Counted from the stretch's first letter, positions 30,508 to 45,675 are shown. The stretch is 64,000 nucleotides of DNA from Alphaproteobacteria bacterium (GCA_016869975.1 VGCZ01000018.1:1-64000), one strand, 5' to 3'. Program-made: numbers and translations. Notes: generated by a model not told the origin, from the sequence alone.

Positions 30508-31530
30508 TCAGTGGCCGCGCGCGTAGGTCACGAAGGCGGCCGTGATCACCACCCAGACCAGCGAGAACGGCAGAAACACCTTCCAGCCCAAGCGCATGAG
30601 CTGGTCGTAGCGGTAGCGCGGCACCGTGCCCTTGGTCCACGAGAAGACGAAGAGCAGCAGCGCGATCTTGAGCGCGAACCAGACAACGCCCGGCACCCAG
30701 GTGAACGGCTCGAACGGCAGCGGCGGATGCCAGCCGCCGAGGAACAGCACCGCGCCCATGCCCGAGAGCAGGATCATGTTGGCGTATTCGCCGAGGAAGA
30801 ACAGGCCGAAGGCCATCGCCGAGTATTCGGTGTGGAAGCCCGCGACCAGCTCGGCTTCCGACATCGGCAGGTCGAAGGGCGTGCGGTTGGTCTCGGCCAG
30901 GCACGAGATGAAGAAGATGATGAACATCGGAAACAGCGGCAGGAAGTACCAGTTCCAGACGCCGCCATCCTGCATCTTCACGATGGTCGAGAGGTTGAGC
31001 GAGCCGGCGCAGAGCAGCACGGTGATCAGCACGAAGCCGATCGAGACCTCGTAGGACACCATCTGCGCCGCCGAGCGCAGCGCGCCCAGGAAGGCGTATT
31101 TCGAGTTGCTCGCCCAGCCGGCGATGATGACGCCGTAGACGCCCAGCGAGGAGATCGCGAACAGGTAGAGGATGCCGACGTTGATGTCGGCGATCACCCA
31201 GCCGTCGTCGAATGGCACCACCGCCCAGGCGATCAGCGCCGTGATAAAGGTGATCATCGGCGCCAGGATGAACAGCACCTTGCTGGCGCCGCTGGGGATG
31301 ATGGTTTCCTTGAGGAACAGCTTGGCGCCGTCGGCCAGCGGCTGCAGCAGGCCGAACGGGCCGACCACGTTGGGGCCGCGCCTGAGCTGGATCATGCCCC
31401 AGATCTTGCGGTCGGCGTAGGTCATGTAGGCGACCGCGACCAGCAATGGCAGGGTCACCGCCAGGCACTGCGCGACGATGACGAGCCCCTGGCCAAGCCA
31501 GTGCTGGGTGAAGAACTGCATCAACGTCAT
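30508..31530 (-). CDS. nuoH: NADH-quinone oxidoreductase subunit H
   Basis: Quinone-site membrane subunit of complex I, 340 residues, about eight or nine helices. Typical stretches are [21 protein letters not shown] near residue 35 (here quoted up to the family core ADRKIWG) and [19 protein letters not shown], which carries the conserved E-A-E-x-E path to the Q-cavity. The C-terminal region reads [20 protein letters not shown] as in the family. It sits 5 nt after nuoG and 10 nt before nuoI. Confidence 0.95.
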   Translation of the reverse strand: MTLMQFFTQHWLGQGLVIVAQCLAVTLPLLVAVAYMTYADRKIWGMIQLRRGPNVVGPFGLLQPLADGAKLFLKETIIPSGASKVLFILAPMITFITALIAWAVVPFDDGWVIADINVGILYLFAISSLGVYGVIIAGWASNSKYAFLGALRSAAQMVSYEVSIGFVLITVLLCAGSLNLSTIVKMQDGGVWNWYFLPLFPMFIIFFISCLAETNRTPFDLPMSEAELVAGFHTEYSAMAFGLFFLGEYANMILLSGMGAVLFLGGWHPPLPFEPFTWVPGVVWFALKIALLLFVFSWTKGTVPRYRYDQLMRLGWKVFLPFSLVWVVITAAFVTYARGH

Positions 31531-31535
31531 CGGCC

Positions 31536-33560
31536 CTACTCCGCCGCCACGGCGAGGCTGGCGCGCCGCAGCGCGGTGCAGTCGGCCATGACACGCGAGG
31601 ACCGGCTGATCGGGCAGGTCATGTAGAAATTGGCAATCGTCGAGCGCAGCGGCGCGTCGCTCGCGGCGCCGTCCTTGCCGAACGCGCCCCAGGCGCCCGG
31701 CTTCTGCAGGTCAATCGCCGCGAATACCGGGTTCACCGCCACGAGGCGCGCGCGCACCTGCTCCAGGGTGTCGTAGGGCAACGGCTTGTTAAGCACACCC
31801 GAAAGTGCACGCAGAATCGCCCAGTCCTCGCGCGCCTCGCCCGGCGGATAGGACGCGCGCTTGGCCAGCTGCACGCGGCCCTCGGTGTTGACGTAGACGC
31901 CCGGCTTTTCGGTGTAGGCCGCGCCGGGCAGGATCACGTCGGCGCGGTGCGCGCCGGAATCGCCGTGATGGCCTTGGTACACGACGAAGGCCTTGCCCAG
32001 CCGCTTAGTATCGATCTCGTCGGCCGCCAGCAGATAGACCAGCTCGATCGAGCCATCCTCGCAACCCTTGAGGACGCCCTCGACGCCGCCGTCGAGCGTC
32101 AGACCGAGATCGAGCCCGCCGACTCGCGCCGCCGCGGTATGCAGCACGCAGAAGCCGTTCCAGTCGTCGCGCACCGTGGCCAACGCCCGCGCCTTGGCGA
32201 GGATCGCCGCGCCATCGGGACGCGCAAGCGCGCCCTGGCCGACGATGATCATCGGCGTCTTGGCCGCCTTCAGCGCCTCGCCGAAGGCACCTAGATCGTC
32301 GAGCGCCTTGGCGCTCGCACCCAGCCGCTCGACGGGATAGGTCAGATCCTCCGGCGCCTCGCCGATCACGCCGACCTTCAGGCCGCCGTTGAGCGCGCGG
32401 CGGCGGATGCGGGCGTTGAGCACCGGCGCCTCGGCGCGCGGATCGGTGCCGATCAGCAGGATCAGGTCGGCCTTGTCGATGCCGGCGATGCCCGCGTTGA
32501 AGATGTAGCCGCCGCGCGGCCCGGCCTGCAGCTGCGTGCCGTCCTGGCGACACTCGACGCCCTTTGCGCCCAGCGCGGCCATCAAATCCTTGAGTGCGAC
32601 CATCGACTCGGCGTCGCACTGGTCGCCGGCGATCGCGGCGATGCCCGCGCTCTTGATCTTGCCCATGCGCTCGGCGATGGCGGCGAAAGCCTCGCCCCAA
32701 CTCGCCGGCTTCAGCTTGCCGTCGCGGCGCACATAGGGCTGGTCGAGCCGCTGGCGCTTCAGCCCGTCGATGGCGTGGCGGGTCTTGTCGGAGATCCACT
32801 CCTCGTTGACGTCCTCGTTGACGCGCGGCAGCACGCGCATCACCTCGGCGCCGCGCGTGTCGACACGGATGTTGGAACCCAGCGCGTCCATGACGTCGAC
32901 CGATTCGGTTTTGCGCAGCTCCCAGGAGCGCGCGTTGAAGGCATAGGGCTTGGACGTCAGCGCGCCCACCGGGCAGAGATCGACGATGTTGCCCGACAGC
33001 TCCGACGTCAGTGTCTTCTGCACATACGTCGTGATCTCCATGCCCTCGCCGCGACCGGTGGCGCCGAGTTCCTCGACGCCCGCCACCTCGGTGGCGAAAC
33101 GCACGCAGCGGGTGCACTGGATGCAGCGGTTCATCGAGGTCTTGACGATCGGACCGAGATCCTTGTCCGGCACCGCGCGCTTGTTCTCGTGATAGCGCGT
33201 ACGGTCGAAACCGTAGGCCATCGCCTGGTCCTGCAGGTCGCACTCGCCACCCTGGTCGCAGATCGGGCAGTCCAGCGGATGATTGATCAGCAGGAATTCC
33301 ATCACGCCGTTGCGGGCCTTCTTGACCAGCGGCGTGTCGGTCTTGATCACCATGCCTTCGGCCACCGGCATGGCACACGATGCGATCGGCTTGGGCGCCT
33401 TCTCCTGCTCGACCAGGCACATCCGGCAATTGCCGGCGATCGACAGGCGCTCGTGGTAGCAAAAGCGTGGAATCTCGACGCCGGCCAGCTCGCAGGCCTG
33501 GATCACCGTGATGCCCGCGGGCACCTCGATCTCGATTCCGTCGATCTTCATCTTGGGCAT
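31536..33560 (-). CDS. nuoG: NADH-quinone oxidoreductase subunit G
   Basis: Large peripheral-arm subunit of complex I, 674 residues, with an N-terminal iron-sulfur domain and a molybdopterin-oxidoreductase-like domain without cofactor. The [2Fe-2S] site is visible in [18 protein letters not shown], the His-ligated N5 region in [18 protein letters not shown], and a third in [10 protein letters not shown]. The start at 33560 has GGAG at 6 nt; an ATG three codons in is the alternative. The sequence is collinear with the nuo operon, between nuoF and nuoH. The short C-terminus is as in other alphaproteobacteria. Confidence 0.95.
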   Translation of the reverse strand: MPKMKIDGIEIEVPAGITVIQACELAGVEIPRFCYHERLSIAGNCRMCLVEQEKAPKPIASCAMPVAEGMVIKTDTPLVKKARNGVMEFLLINHPLDCPICDQGGECDLQDQAMAYGFDRTRYHENKRAVPDKDLGPIVKTSMNRCIQCTRCVRFATEVAGVEELGATGRGEGMEITTYVQKTLTSELSGNIVDLCPVGALTSKPYAFNARSWELRKTESVDVMDALGSNIRVDTRGAEVMRVLPRVNEDVNEEWISDKTRHAIDGLKRQRLDQPYVRRDGKLKPASWGEAFAAIAERMGKIKSAGIAAIAGDQCDAESMVALKDLMAALGAKGVECRQDGTQLQAGPRGGYIFNAGIAGIDKADLILLIGTDPRAEAPVLNARIRRRALNGGLKVGVIGEAPEDLTYPVERLGASAKALDDLGAFGEALKAAKTPMIIVGQGALARPDGAAILAKARALATVRDDWNGFCVLHTAAARVGGLDLGLTLDGGVEGVLKGCEDGSIELVYLLAADEIDTKRLGKAFVVYQGHHGDSGAHRADVILPGAAYTEKPGVYVNTEGRVQLAKRASYPPGEAREDWAILRALSGVLNKPLPYDTLEQVRARLVAVNPVFAAIDLQKPGAWGAFGKDGAASDAPLRSTIANFYMTCPISRSSRVMADCTALRRASLAVAAE

Positions 33561-33573
33561 GACGATCTCCGGA

Positions 33574-34860
<1,287 letters not shown>

Positions 34861-34865
34861 CGCCC

Positions 34866-35483
34866 CTACTCCGAGCGAATCGTCGAGAGCGTCGTCGGGC
34901 CGCCGACCGGCGCCGAGGTCTGGCGATCGACCTGCGGACCGGGCTTCGGCGTCTCGCCGCGCTTCAAGGCTTCGAGCACCTTCTTGGTCGAGGTTTCGTC
35001 GAGGTCCTCGTAGAAGGTATCGTTGATCTGGATCATCGGTGCGTTGACACAGGCGCCCAGGCACTCGACTTCCATGGTGCTGAACAGCCCGTCGGCGCTG
35101 ACCTCACCCGGGCCGACGCCGGTGACCTCGCGGCAGGCCTTCATCACCGCGTCGGAGCCGCGCAGCCAGCACGGCGTCGTGGTGCAGACCTGCAGCAGGT
35201 ACTTGCCGCGCGGCTTGAGGCTGAACATCGTGTAGAAGGTCGCGATCTCGTAGACGCGGATCGGCGCCATATCGAGGAACTTCGCGACGTGGTCCATCGC
35301 CACCCGCGGCAGCCAGCCGCCCGACTGGCGCTGCGCCAAATCGAGGCAGGCGATCACCGCGCTGGCCTGGCGGCCGGCGGGATACTGCGCGACGAAGCCC
35401 TTGGCGATCGCGAGATTTTCCGCCGTCCATTCGAACGACGCGACCTGGGGGACATCCTTGGGGTCGGCTGTGATCATCGCCAT
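34866..35483 (-). CDS. nuoE: NADH-quinone oxidoreductase subunit E
   Basis: Thioredoxin-like peripheral subunit of complex I, 205 residues, carrying [2Fe-2S] cluster N1a. The four cysteine ligands are visible at 100 and 105 (CTTTPC) and at 141 and 145 (CLGAC). The C-terminal tail after residue 178 is proline-rich and variable. The ATG at 35483 has GCG/ATG context inside MAMITADP; an ATG two codons later is an alternative. It lies 14 nt after nuoD and 5 nt before nuoF. Confidence 0.95.
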   Translation of the reverse strand: MAMITADPKDVPQVASFEWTAENLAIAKGFVAQYPAGRQASAVIACLDLAQRQSGGWLPRVAMDHVAKFLDMAPIRVYEIATFYTMFSLKPRGKYLLQVCTTTPCWLRGSDAVMKACREVTGVGPGEVSADGLFSTMEVECLGACVNAPMIQINDTFYEDLDETSTKKVLEALKRGETPKPGPQVDRQTSAPVGGPTTLSTIRSE

Positions 35484-35497
35484 GGCGTCATGCGCTC

Positions 35498-36682
35498 CTA
35501 GCGGTCGACTTCGCCGAAGACGACGTCGAGGGAGCCGATATTCGCCGACAGATCGGCGAGCTGGTGGCCCTTCGACATGAACTCGAGCGCTTGCAGATGC
35601 GGGAAGCCCGGCGCGCGGATATGGCACCGGTACGGTTGGTTCGAGCCGTCGGCGACGAGGTAGACACCGAACTCGCCCTTGGGGGCCTCGACCGCCGCGT
35701 AGGCCTCGCCGGCCGGCACCTTGTAGCCTTCGGTGTAGAGCTTGAAGTGATGGATCAGCGCCTCCATCGACGTCTTCATCTCGCCACGCAGCGGCGGCGA
35801 GATCTTCTTGTCGTCGACGCTGACCGGACCGGTCACGCTGCGCAGCGCCTTGACGCACTGGAGCATGATGCGATGGCTCTGCCGCATCTCCTCCATGCGC
35901 ACGAGGTAGCGCGCGAAGCAGTCGCCGGTCTTGCCGACGGGAATGTCGAAATCGACCTCGGCATAGCAATCGTAGGGCTGCGCCCTGCGCAAATCCCAGG
36001 CGACTCCCGAGGCGCGCAGCATCGGGCCGGAGAAGCCCCAGGCGATGGCGTCGTCGCCCGACACCGTGCCGATGTCGACGGTGCGCTGGCGGAAGATGCG
36101 GTTCTCGGTCACCAGCCGCTCGAGATCGTCGATCGTGCGCGGGAACTGCTCGCACCAGGCCTGGATGCGATCGAGCATGCCCGTCGGCAGGTCCTGATGC
36201 ACGCCACCCGGCCGGAAATAGGCCGCGTGCATGCGCGAGCCGGAGACCTGCTCGTAGAACTCCATCAGGAGCTCGCGCTGCTCGAAGCCCCACAGGGTCG
36301 GCGTCAGCGCGCCCACGTCCATAGCGAAGGTCGTGACGTTGAGCAGATGGTTGAGGATGCGCGTGATCTCGGAGAACAGGACGCGGATCCACTGGCCGCG
36401 GATCGGCGCCTCGACGCCCAGCAGCCGCTCGACGACCAGCGCGTAGGCGTGCTCCTGGCACATCGGCGAGACGTAATCGAGCCGATCGAAGTACGGCACC
36501 GCCTGCAGGTAGGTCTTGTACTCGATCAGCTTCTCGGTGCCACGATGCAGCAGGCCGATATGCGGATCGCAACGCTCGACGATCTCGCCGTCCATCTCGA
36601 CGACCAGGCGCAGCACGCCGTGGGCCGCGGGATGCTGCGGCCCGAAGTTGAGGGTGAGGTTCCGGATCTCGGTTTCGGCCAT
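35498..36682 (-). CDS. nuoD: NADH-quinone oxidoreductase subunit D
   Basis: 49-kDa-type subunit of complex I, 394 residues, forming part of the quinone cavity. The N-terminal [20 protein letters not shown] and the following [18 protein letters not shown] stretches are highly conserved; the C-terminus DVVFGEVDR is the family end. It is separate from nuoC, as expected in alphaproteobacteria (not the fused nuoCD of enterics). It follows nuoC with an 11-nt gap. Confidence 0.96.
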   Translation of the reverse strand: MAETEIRNLTLNFGPQHPAAHGVLRLVVEMDGEIVERCDPHIGLLHRGTEKLIEYKTYLQAVPYFDRLDYVSPMCQEHAYALVVERLLGVEAPIRGQWIRVLFSEITRILNHLLNVTTFAMDVGALTPTLWGFEQRELLMEFYEQVSGSRMHAAYFRPGGVHQDLPTGMLDRIQAWCEQFPRTIDDLERLVTENRIFRQRTVDIGTVSGDDAIAWGFSGPMLRASGVAWDLRRAQPYDCYAEVDFDIPVGKTGDCFARYLVRMEEMRQSHRIMLQCVKALRSVTGPVSVDDKKISPPLRGEMKTSMEALIHHFKLYTEGYKVPAGEAYAAVEAPKGEFGVYLVADGSNQPYRCHIRAPGFPHLQALEFMSKGHQLADLSANIGSLDVVFGEVDR

Positions 36683-36693
36683 CGATCGCGGAC

Positions 36694-37323
36694 CTAGTTC
36701 TTGGTGGCCTTCTCGTCCCCGGGCAGCGCCTGGCGCACACCCTCCCAGGGACTGAGGAAGTCGAAGCGGCGGAATTCCTGCGTCAGCTTCACCGGCTCGT
36801 AGACCACGCGCTTCTGCTCGTCGTCGTAACGCATCTCGACGAAGCCGGTGAGCGGGAAGTCCTTGCGCAGCGGATGGCCGTCGAAGCCGTAGTCGGTGAG
36901 GATGCGACGCAGGTCGGGATGGTCGGCGAACCAGACGCCGTAGAGGTCCCAGGTCTCCCGCTCGAACCAAGGCGCGGCCGGGAAGATCGCGGCGGCCGAC
37001 GGCACCGGCGTGCTCTCGTCGGTCGCCACCTTCACGCGCACCCGTCGGTTATGGCGGTGGCTCAGCAGGTGGTAGACGACGTCGAAGCGCCGGGCGCGCT
37101 GGGGGTAGTCGGCGCCGCAGATATCGACGAGCTGCTTGAACAGGCAGTCGCGATCGTCGCGCAGGAAGGTCAGCAGCGCGATCAGCTTGTCGATCGTGGT
37201 CTCGACCGTAAGCTCGCCGACACGGATCGTCCTGGACGTGATCAGGCCGCCACGCTCGATGGCGGCGGCCAATTCGGCCAGCGGGTCGAGCTTCGGGGCG
37301 TCTTCCGTCATCGTGCCGCTCAC
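36694..37323 (-). CDS. nuoC: NADH-quinone oxidoreductase subunit C
   Basis: 30-kDa-type peripheral-arm subunit of complex I, 209 residues. The signature [20 protein letters not shown] is present near residue 125 (quoted core WDLYGVWF), followed by [20 protein letters not shown]. The ATG at 37323 overlaps nuoB stop by 4 nt, and nuoD follows after 11 nt. No fusion to nuoD. Confidence 0.95.
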   Translation of the reverse strand: MSGTMTEDAPKLDPLAELAAAIERGGLITSRTIRVGELTVETTIDKLIALLTFLRDDRDCLFKQLVDICGADYPQRARRFDVVYHLLSHRHNRRVRVKVATDESTPVPSAAAIFPAAPWFERETWDLYGVWFADHPDLRRILTDYGFDGHPLRKDFPLTGFVEMRYDDEQKRVVYEPVKLTQEFRRFDFLSPWEGVRQALPGDEKATKN

Positions 37324-37835
37324 CGCACGATCGTGCCGGTGCGGCGGATCTTCTTCTGCAGCTGGATCACGCCGTAAAGCAGCGCCTCGGCGGTCGGCGG
37401 GCAGCCCGGCACGTAAATGTCGACCGGCACGATGCGGTCGCAGCCGCGCACCACGGAGTAGCTGTAGTGGTAGTAGCCGCCGCCATTGGCGCAGGAGCCC
37501 ATCGAGATCACATAGCGCGGCTCGGCCATCTGATCGTAGACCTTGCGCAGGGCGGGCGCCATCTTGTTGGTCAGCGTGCCGGCGACGATCATCAGATCGG
37601 CGCTGCGCGGGCTGGGCATCGGCGCGACGCCGAAGCGATCAAGGTCGTAGCGCGCCATCCAGGAATGGATCATCTCGACGCCGCAGCAGGCCAGGCCGAA
37701 GGTCAGGCCCCACAACGAGCCCGAGCGCGCCCAGTTAACCACCTTGTCGAGCTGTGCAACGACGAAACCCTTATCAGCGAGCTCGCCTTCCAGCGCCCGC
37801 GACAGCTGCGCATCGCCCTGCTTGGGTGCGGACAT
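37320..37835 (-). CDS. nuoB: NADH-quinone oxidoreductase subunit B
   Basis: 20-kDa-type subunit of complex I, 171 residues, ligating terminal cluster N2 next to quinone. The four ligands are visible: the tandem Cys50-Cys51 (GLACCGVEM), Cys115 (GSCANGGG) and Cys145 (VPGCPPT). The start at 37835 is preceded by GGGAG and lies 2 nt after the nuoA stop; a further ATG at 37847 would overlap nuoA. It overlaps nuoC by 4 nt. Confidence 0.96.
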   Translation of the reverse strand: MSAPKQGDAQLSRALEGELADKGFVVAQLDKVVNWARSGSLWGLTFGLACCGVEMIHSWMARYDLDRFGVAPMPSPRSADLMIVAGTLTNKMAPALRKVYDQMAEPRYVISMGSCANGGGYYHYSYSVVRGCDRIVPVDIYVPGCPPTAEALLYGVIQLQKKIRRTGTIVR

Positions 37836-37837
37836 GG

Positions 37838-38203
37838 TCACTCCCATTCCAGCGCCCCCTTCTTCCACTCATAGATAAAGCCCACGGTCAGGACCGCAAG
37901 GAACAACATCATCGACCAGAAGCCGACGACGCCGATATCGCCCAAGGCCACCGCCCAGGGAAACAGGAAGGCGACCTCGAGGTCGAAGATGATGAACAGG
38001 ATGGCGACCAGGTAGAAGCGCACGTCGAACTGGCCGCGCGCGTCGCCAAACGGCGCGAAGCCGCATTCGAAGGGCGAAAGCTTTTCCGAGTCGGGATTCT
38101 GGCGCGCCAGCAGGTAGGAGCCGCCCAACATCGCGCAGACCAAGCCCACGGCGATGCCGAGGAAGATCAGGATGGGCAGGTACTCGGCCAGCAGCGCGTT
38201 CAT
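37838..38203 (-). CDS. nuoA: NADH-quinone oxidoreductase subunit A
   Basis: First gene of the complex I operon; small membrane subunit, 121 residues, three helices. Family stretches are YECG-like [19 protein letters not shown] and [16 protein letters not shown]. The start at 38203 gives [16 protein letters not shown], the usual N-terminus; the open frame upstream is not similar. Gene order A-B-C-D-E-F-G-H-I-J-K-L-M-N is complete with no inserted gene. Its promoter must lie in the 158 nt before the tRNA-Asp, but I could not fix it. Confidence 0.94.
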   Translation of the reverse strand: MNALLAEYLPILIFLGIAVGLVCAMLGGSYLLARQNPDSEKLSPFECGFAPFGDARGQFDVRFYLVAILFIIFDLEVAFLFPWAVALGDIGVVGFWSMMLFLAVLTVGFIYEWKKGALEWE

Positions 38204-38361
38204 CGATCCCCCCTCACCCGCGTCGCGCGTCGCGAAGCCACCCGCGCCGTCTGGCAAGCGGCTTTCGTGCCCGCGCACCGAAGGCCACACAACGCGGGGG
38301 ACAGGCGGAGCCGTCCCGGGGACCAACGCTTACGACAGCCACCACGATTCCCTGAGAATCG

Positions 38362-38438
<77 letters not shown>

Positions 38439-38579
38439 AATACGACTTCGTTGGCGGCCGCACGTTTAGACGAGCGACTCCAGCGAGTCAATGGAAAGGC
38501 CACCCGTCGATGGGGGCATTTTCCCTTGCGGATTCAGGCGTCTGGAAGCGCCGGCAAGACGCAAGACCCGAGGGGCTAT

Positions 38580-38656
38580 TGGCGCGAGCGACGGGACTCG
38601 AACCCGCGACCTCCGGCGCGACAAGCCGGCGTTCTGAGCAACTGAACTACGCCCGC
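38580..38656 (-). tRNA. tRNA-Asp (GTC), copy 2, with variant D-loop and anticodon loop
   Basis: Same acceptor, T-arm and encoded CCA as copy 1, 141 nt upstream of it. Differences are few but notable: the D-loop reads AGTTGCTCA, so the usual invariant G19 is C, and the anticodon loop is TTGTCGC (anticodon still GTC) with G instead of A at position 37. The two stems remain fully paired. It may be a functional variant or a copy drifting toward decay. Confidence 0.9.
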
Positions 38657-38734
38657 ATCGCGACGCCATTGGGGCGCGGACGCCCATACGGGCAACTACC
38701 GTCAGTCAATGAACCGTCGGTTGTGGGCGGCGGA

Positions 38735-38810
38735 TGGTGGGCGATGACGGACTCGAACCGCCGACCCCCTCGGTGTAAACGAGGTGCTCTACCAACTGAG
38801 CTAATCGCCC
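38735..38810 (-). tRNA. tRNA-Val (TAC)
   Basis: Cloverleaf on the minus strand: acceptor GGGCGAT with ATCGCCC, D-loop AGTTGGTA, anticodon loop TTTACAC (anticodon TAC, reading GTA/GTG), T-arm with TTCGAGT, discriminator A and encoded CCA. It lies between hup and the tRNA-Asp pair, a common alphaproteobacterial order. Confidence 0.95.
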
Positions 38811-38860
38811 GCCGCCCGATGGTGCGGGATACCACACCACCACGGTGTGCGCGAACCCCG

Positions 38861-38929
38861 CTGTCATTCCGAGCGCAACGAAGACTCTAGGGAAGACGCC
38901 CAGGGTCCTCGCTGCGCTCGGAATGACAG
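38861..38929. repeat. palindromic repeat, family II (copy 2)
   Basis: Left arm begins CTGTCATTCCGAGCGCA (38861 on) and right arm ends TGCGCTCGGAATGACAG at 38929. The arms pair over about 27 nt with several mismatches near the loop. Same family as 22358-22425 and 53164-53226 but with ATT in place of ATC at the outer end. Located between hup and tRNA-Val. Confidence 0.8.
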
Positions 38930-38951
38930 AGAGGACGGCGCAGCTTCGCCG

Positions 38952-39224
38952 TCAGTTCAACGCGTCCTTGAGCGCCTTGCCGGCCTTGAACTTGGGCTGG
39001 GTCGAGGGCGCGATCTTGATCTTCTCGCCGGTCCTGGGGTTGCGGCCCTCACCCCCCTTACGCTTGGTGGCGTAGAAGGTACCGAAGCCCACCAGCATCA
39101 CCTTGTCCTTCTTCTTCAGAGCCTTGGTGATCACATCGAACATCGCCTCGATCGCCGCGGCGGCTTTGGTTTTGGCCAATCCCGCGTTGTTGGCGACGGC
39201 AACGACGAGATCATTCTTGTTCAT
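38952..39224 (-). CDS. HU family DNA-binding protein
   Basis: Nucleoid-associated protein, 90 residues, the standard HU length. It reads MNKNDLVVAVANNAGLAKTK at the N-terminus, has the dimer helices, and the DNA-binding arm with the HU/IHF signature GFGTFYATKRKGGEGRNP (near residue 46) and a Pro at the arm tip (NPRTGE). Probable homodimer that bends DNA. The ATG at 39224 has GGAG-like sequence upstream. It follows lon in the conserved lon-hup order and has its own promoter. I do not assign hupA or hupB. Confidence 0.94.
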   Translation of the reverse strand: MNKNDLVVAVANNAGLAKTKAAAAIEAMFDVITKALKKKDKVMLVGFGTFYATKRKGGEGRNPRTGEKIKIAPSTQPKFKAGKALKDALN

Positions 39225-39260
39225 GGAGGGGCCCCACCGACTGGACTGAGCGCAGGGCAA

Positions 39261-39290
39261 AATCTAAGGCCCAAGTCGCCGCCCCGTCAA
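39261..39290 (-). promoter_or_regulatory. candidate sigma-70-type promoter of the HU gene
   Basis: On the minus strand TTGACG (39290-39285) and TAGATT (39266-39261) are separated by 18 nt, and the gene starts 37 nt further on. This is a strong match to the alphaproteobacterial housekeeping consensus. Confidence 0.65.
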
Positions 39291-39353
39291 TGACCGAGAT
39301 ACCAGATATAGCCTGATCGGGAGCTTGCTGCCGCTATATGCGCCTTAACGGCA

Positions 39354-39379
39354 ACAGGCCGCCCCTTCGGGCGGCCTGT
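39354..39379. terminator. intrinsic terminator between lon and the HU gene
   Basis: A perfect 11-bp stem, ACAGGCCGCCC with its complement, closes a 4-nt CTTC loop, 28 nt past the lon stop. It would end lon transcription on the minus strand. The plus strand reads TCGTTTTC after it, so the element is bidirectional in form. Confidence 0.8.
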
Positions 39380-39406
39380 CGTTTTCGATCCCGTTCCGGG
39401 GGCGGA

Positions 39407-41812
<2,406 letters not shown>

Positions 41813-41914
41813 GAGGAAGCCTCGCAAGACATGGGCAAATGGGCCCGAATGGATTTACAGCGCAGGCTCCGACTTCGAACGCGAACGCCGCTAGCACATC
41901 CGTCCACGGGGGAT

Positions 41915-41942
41915 AGATGGCCCCGGCCGCATCGCGTTCAAG
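41915..41942 (-). promoter_or_regulatory. candidate RpoH (heat-shock) promoter of lon
   Basis: On the minus strand CTTGAAC (41942-41936) is followed after 18 nt from its CTTG by CCATCT (41920-41915), close to the sigma-32-type pattern CTTGAA ... CCATNT. It would give a leader of about 95 nt to the lon ATG at 41812. lon is a classic member of the heat-shock regulon, which supports the assignment; the start itself is inferred. Confidence 0.55.
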
Positions 41943-42023
41943 CGCCGGTCACTTGCGCGTAACGCGCTTGTCATCGCCCCTCGGCGCCGCCCTTTCAGCG
42001 GCGACCTCACAGAGGCCGCTTTC

Positions 42024-43295
<1,272 letters not shown>

Positions 43296-43468
43296 GGGAC
43301 TCGGTCCTTTACAACTGGCGCGCTGGGGGCAGCGGCCGCAATAATGTTAGCCCCCGCGGTCGGGTACGCACAATATCAAAATATGGTGTGTATCGTCGCG
43401 GCAACAGCCATAACCCGTGTACGGTCATCGTTCGGCGAGCAGGCAAGGAGCGTGCCGTGAGCCGTCGC

Positions 43469-44116
43469 TCAGGCCGCCTTCACTTCGCTCGGCGGCGCCG
43501 GGCGCTTGTCGACGACCTGGTCAATCAGGCCGAACTCCTTGGCCTCGTAGGGGTCGAAGAAGCGGTCGCGCTCCATCGCGCTCTCGATAGTCTCGAGCTT
43601 CTGGCCGGTGTGCTCGGCGTACATCTTGTTCAGCCGCTCGCGGATCAGCAGGATCTCGCGCGCCTGGATCTCGATGTCCGTGGCCTGGCCCTGGGCGCCG
43701 CCCGAGGGCTGGTGGATCATGATGCGGGCGTTGGGCAGCGCGAAGCGCTTGCCCTTCTCGCCAGCCGCCAGCAGCAGCGAGCCCATCGAAGCGGCCTGGC
43801 CCATGCACACCGTCGAGATCGGCGGGCGGATGTAGCGCATGGTGTCGTAGATCGCGAGGCCGGCCGTCACCACGCCGCCCGGCGAGTTGATGTAGAAGGC
43901 GATGTCCTTGTTCGGGTTCTCGGCCTCGAGGAACAGGAACTGGGCGCTGATCAGGGTGGCCAGGCGCTCCTCGACCACGCCGCTCAGGAAGACGATGCGC
44001 TCCTTCAGCAGCCGCGACCAGATGTCGTAACCCTGGATGCCGCGCGCCGTCTGCTCGACGACGGTGGGGATAAAGTAGTTGTCGTAGATCTCGATCGGAT
44101 CGCGATCGCGAATCAT
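43469..44116 (-). CDS. clpP: ATP-dependent Clp protease proteolytic subunit
   Basis: Serine peptidase forming the 14-mer chamber; 215 residues. The catalytic triad is at Ser110 (MGQAASMG), His135 ([10 protein letters not shown]) and Asp184 (ERDRFF), with the family spacing of 25 and 49 residues. The short leader before the mature part is typical. It is placed between tig and clpX; the 173-nt gap upstream to tig contains no confidently placed promoter. Confidence 0.96.
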   Translation of the reverse strand: MIRDRDPIEIYDNYFIPTVVEQTARGIQGYDIWSRLLKERIVFLSGVVEERLATLISAQFLFLEAENPNKDIAFYINSPGGVVTAGLAIYDTMRYIRPPISTVCMGQAASMGSLLLAAGEKGKRFALPNARIMIHQPSGGAQGQATDIEIQAREILLIRERLNKMYAEHTGQKLETIESAMERDRFFDPYEAKEFGLIDQVVDKRPAPPSEVKAA

Positions 44117-44249
44117 GGCCTTTGTTTCCTTCGTCGGCGGACACCCGGGGACGGTGGTCGCGCCTAGTGTGACCGGCCGGGCACCGGTTGATCAAGCGCC
44201 AGCACCCGGGACGGAACGCTATATGGAGTCGCAGGCCCGCTGTCGCAAT

Positions 44250-44285
44250 GTCTTCCCTTCTCCTCGCCTTCGCAGGGAGAAGATA
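44250..44285 (-). terminator. possible hairpin after tig
   Basis: Just past the tig stop the minus strand carries CTTCTCCCTGC then a loop and GAGGAGAAGG, which could pair over 7 bp imperfectly. No T-run follows. It may be a weak terminator or a degraded member of the repeat families seen elsewhere. Confidence 0.3.
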
Positions 44286-44289
44286 GAGA

Positions 44290-45627
44290 TCAGGCCGCCT
44301 GCTTGTCGGCCTCGTCGCCCTCGCGGGCGGCCTTCAGCAGATCGTCGGGCGACACCGCCTTGTCGCTGACCTTGGCCAGTTCGAGCACGAAGTCGATGGT
44401 CTTGTCCTCGAAGATCGGCGCGCGCAGGCGCTCGCGCATCTCGGCGTTCTTGCCGTAGAACTCGAAAACCTGCTTCTCCTGGCCAGGATAGCGCTGGGCC
44501 TCGCGGATCACCGCCTGGTTGATCTCCTGCGGCGTCACCTCGATGTTGTTCTTGCGGCCGACCTCGGCCAGCAGCAACCCCAGGCGAACGCGGCGGTTGG
44601 CGATGTCGCGGTAGTCGCCCTTCAGCTTTTCCTCGTCCTCCTCGATCTTCTGGCCGGCCTTCTTGGCGTCCTCAACCTGCTGCCAGATCGAGCCGAACTC
44701 GGCCTCGACCAAGCCCGATGGCACGTCGAACTTGTGCTTGTCGGCCAGCTTGTCGAGCAGCTTGCGCTTCACCAGGGCGCGGGAGAGCTGGTTGTAGTCC
44801 TGCTCGATGCGCTCGCGCACCGCCTTGCGCATGGCCTCGAGCGTGTCGAAGCCGGCGCCCTTGGCGAGCTCGTCGTCGATGGGCTTGGGGTGGCGGACCG
44901 AGATTTGGTTGACCTTGACCTTGAACACCGCGTCCTTGCCGGCGAGCTGCGCGGCGCCGTACTCGGCCGGGAAGGTCACCTTGACGTCGCGGTCCTGGCC
45001 GGTCTCGGCGCCGATCAGCTGGTCCTCGAAGCCCGGGATCAGGCTGTTGGAGCCCAGCTCGATGTCGTAGGCCTGCGCAGCGCCGTTCTCGAACGCGACG
45101 TCGTCGATGAAGCCGGTGAAATCGATGTTGAGCGTGTCGCCCTTCTGCGCCGCGCGTGCCGGCTCGACCGGCTTCAGCTCGCCGCTGCCCTGCGCCATGC
45201 GCTCGACCGCCTCGTCAACCTGCTTGTCCTCGACACTGACCTTCAGCCGCTCCAGCTCGATGTCGCCGAAGCCGATCTCGCCCAGCTCGGGCAGCAGCTC
45301 GACAATGACCTCGAACTCGAGATCCTGGCCTTCCTCGATCTTCTTGACCTCGATGCGCGGCTGCAGCGCCGGCTTGAGCTGGTTGTCGGTGATGGTCTTG
45401 CCGACGCTTTCATTGACCGCCTTCTCGACCGCTTCGCCGAACAGCGCCTGCCCGTACTGGCGGCGCAGCAAGTTCACCGGCACCTTGCCGGGGCGGAAGC
45501 CCGGCATCGAGGCGGTCTTGGCCATCTCCTGGAGGCGGCCGTCGACCTGGCCCGCGATATCGGCGGCGGGTAGCACGACCCGGTAGGAGCGCTTGAGTGC
45601 CTCGTTGGCGATTTCCGTGATCTGCAT
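44290..45627 (-). CDS. tig: trigger factor (ribosome-associated chaperone)
   Basis: Peptidyl-prolyl isomerase and chaperone that binds nascent chains at the ribosome exit. The 445-residue protein has the ribosome-binding motif GFRPGKVP at residues 43-50, the FKBP-like domain (KGDTLNIDFTGFIDDVAF) in the middle and the helical C-terminal chaperone domain. The ATG at 45627 gives MQITEIANEAL as in the family. The upstream frame is open for 26 codons without similarity. It is upstream of clpP and clpX, the conserved proteostasis order. Confidence 0.95.
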   Translation of the reverse strand: MQITEIANEALKRSYRVVLPAADIAGQVDGRLQEMAKTASMPGFRPGKVPVNLLRRQYGQALFGEAVEKAVNESVGKTITDNQLKPALQPRIEVKKIEEGQDLEFEVIVELLPELGEIGFGDIELERLKVSVEDKQVDEAVERMAQGSGELKPVEPARAAQKGDTLNIDFTGFIDDVAFENGAAQAYDIELGSNSLIPGFEDQLIGAETGQDRDVKVTFPAEYGAAQLAGKDAVFKVKVNQISVRHPKPIDDELAKGAGFDTLEAMRKAVRERIEQDYNQLSRALVKRKLLDKLADKHKFDVPSGLVEAEFGSIWQQVEDAKKAGQKIEEDEEKLKGDYRDIANRRVRLGLLLAEVGRKNNIEVTPQEINQAVIREAQRYPGQEKQVFEFYGKNAEMRERLRAPIFEDKTIDFVLELAKVSDKAVSPDDLLKAAREGDEADKQAA

Positions 45628-45675
45628 GTCGCTTATCCGCCGTTCTTGATCTTGAATGTCAGGACGGCTTGAGCA

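Noticed and set aside
43296-43468. Promoter in the clpP-clpX gap
   Set aside because: A TTGATA and TAACAT pair is present but 24 nt apart, too far for a normal promoter.
44117-44289. RpoH promoter before clpP
   Set aside because: A CTTGATC is visible, but no CCATNT-type -10 lies at the right distance.
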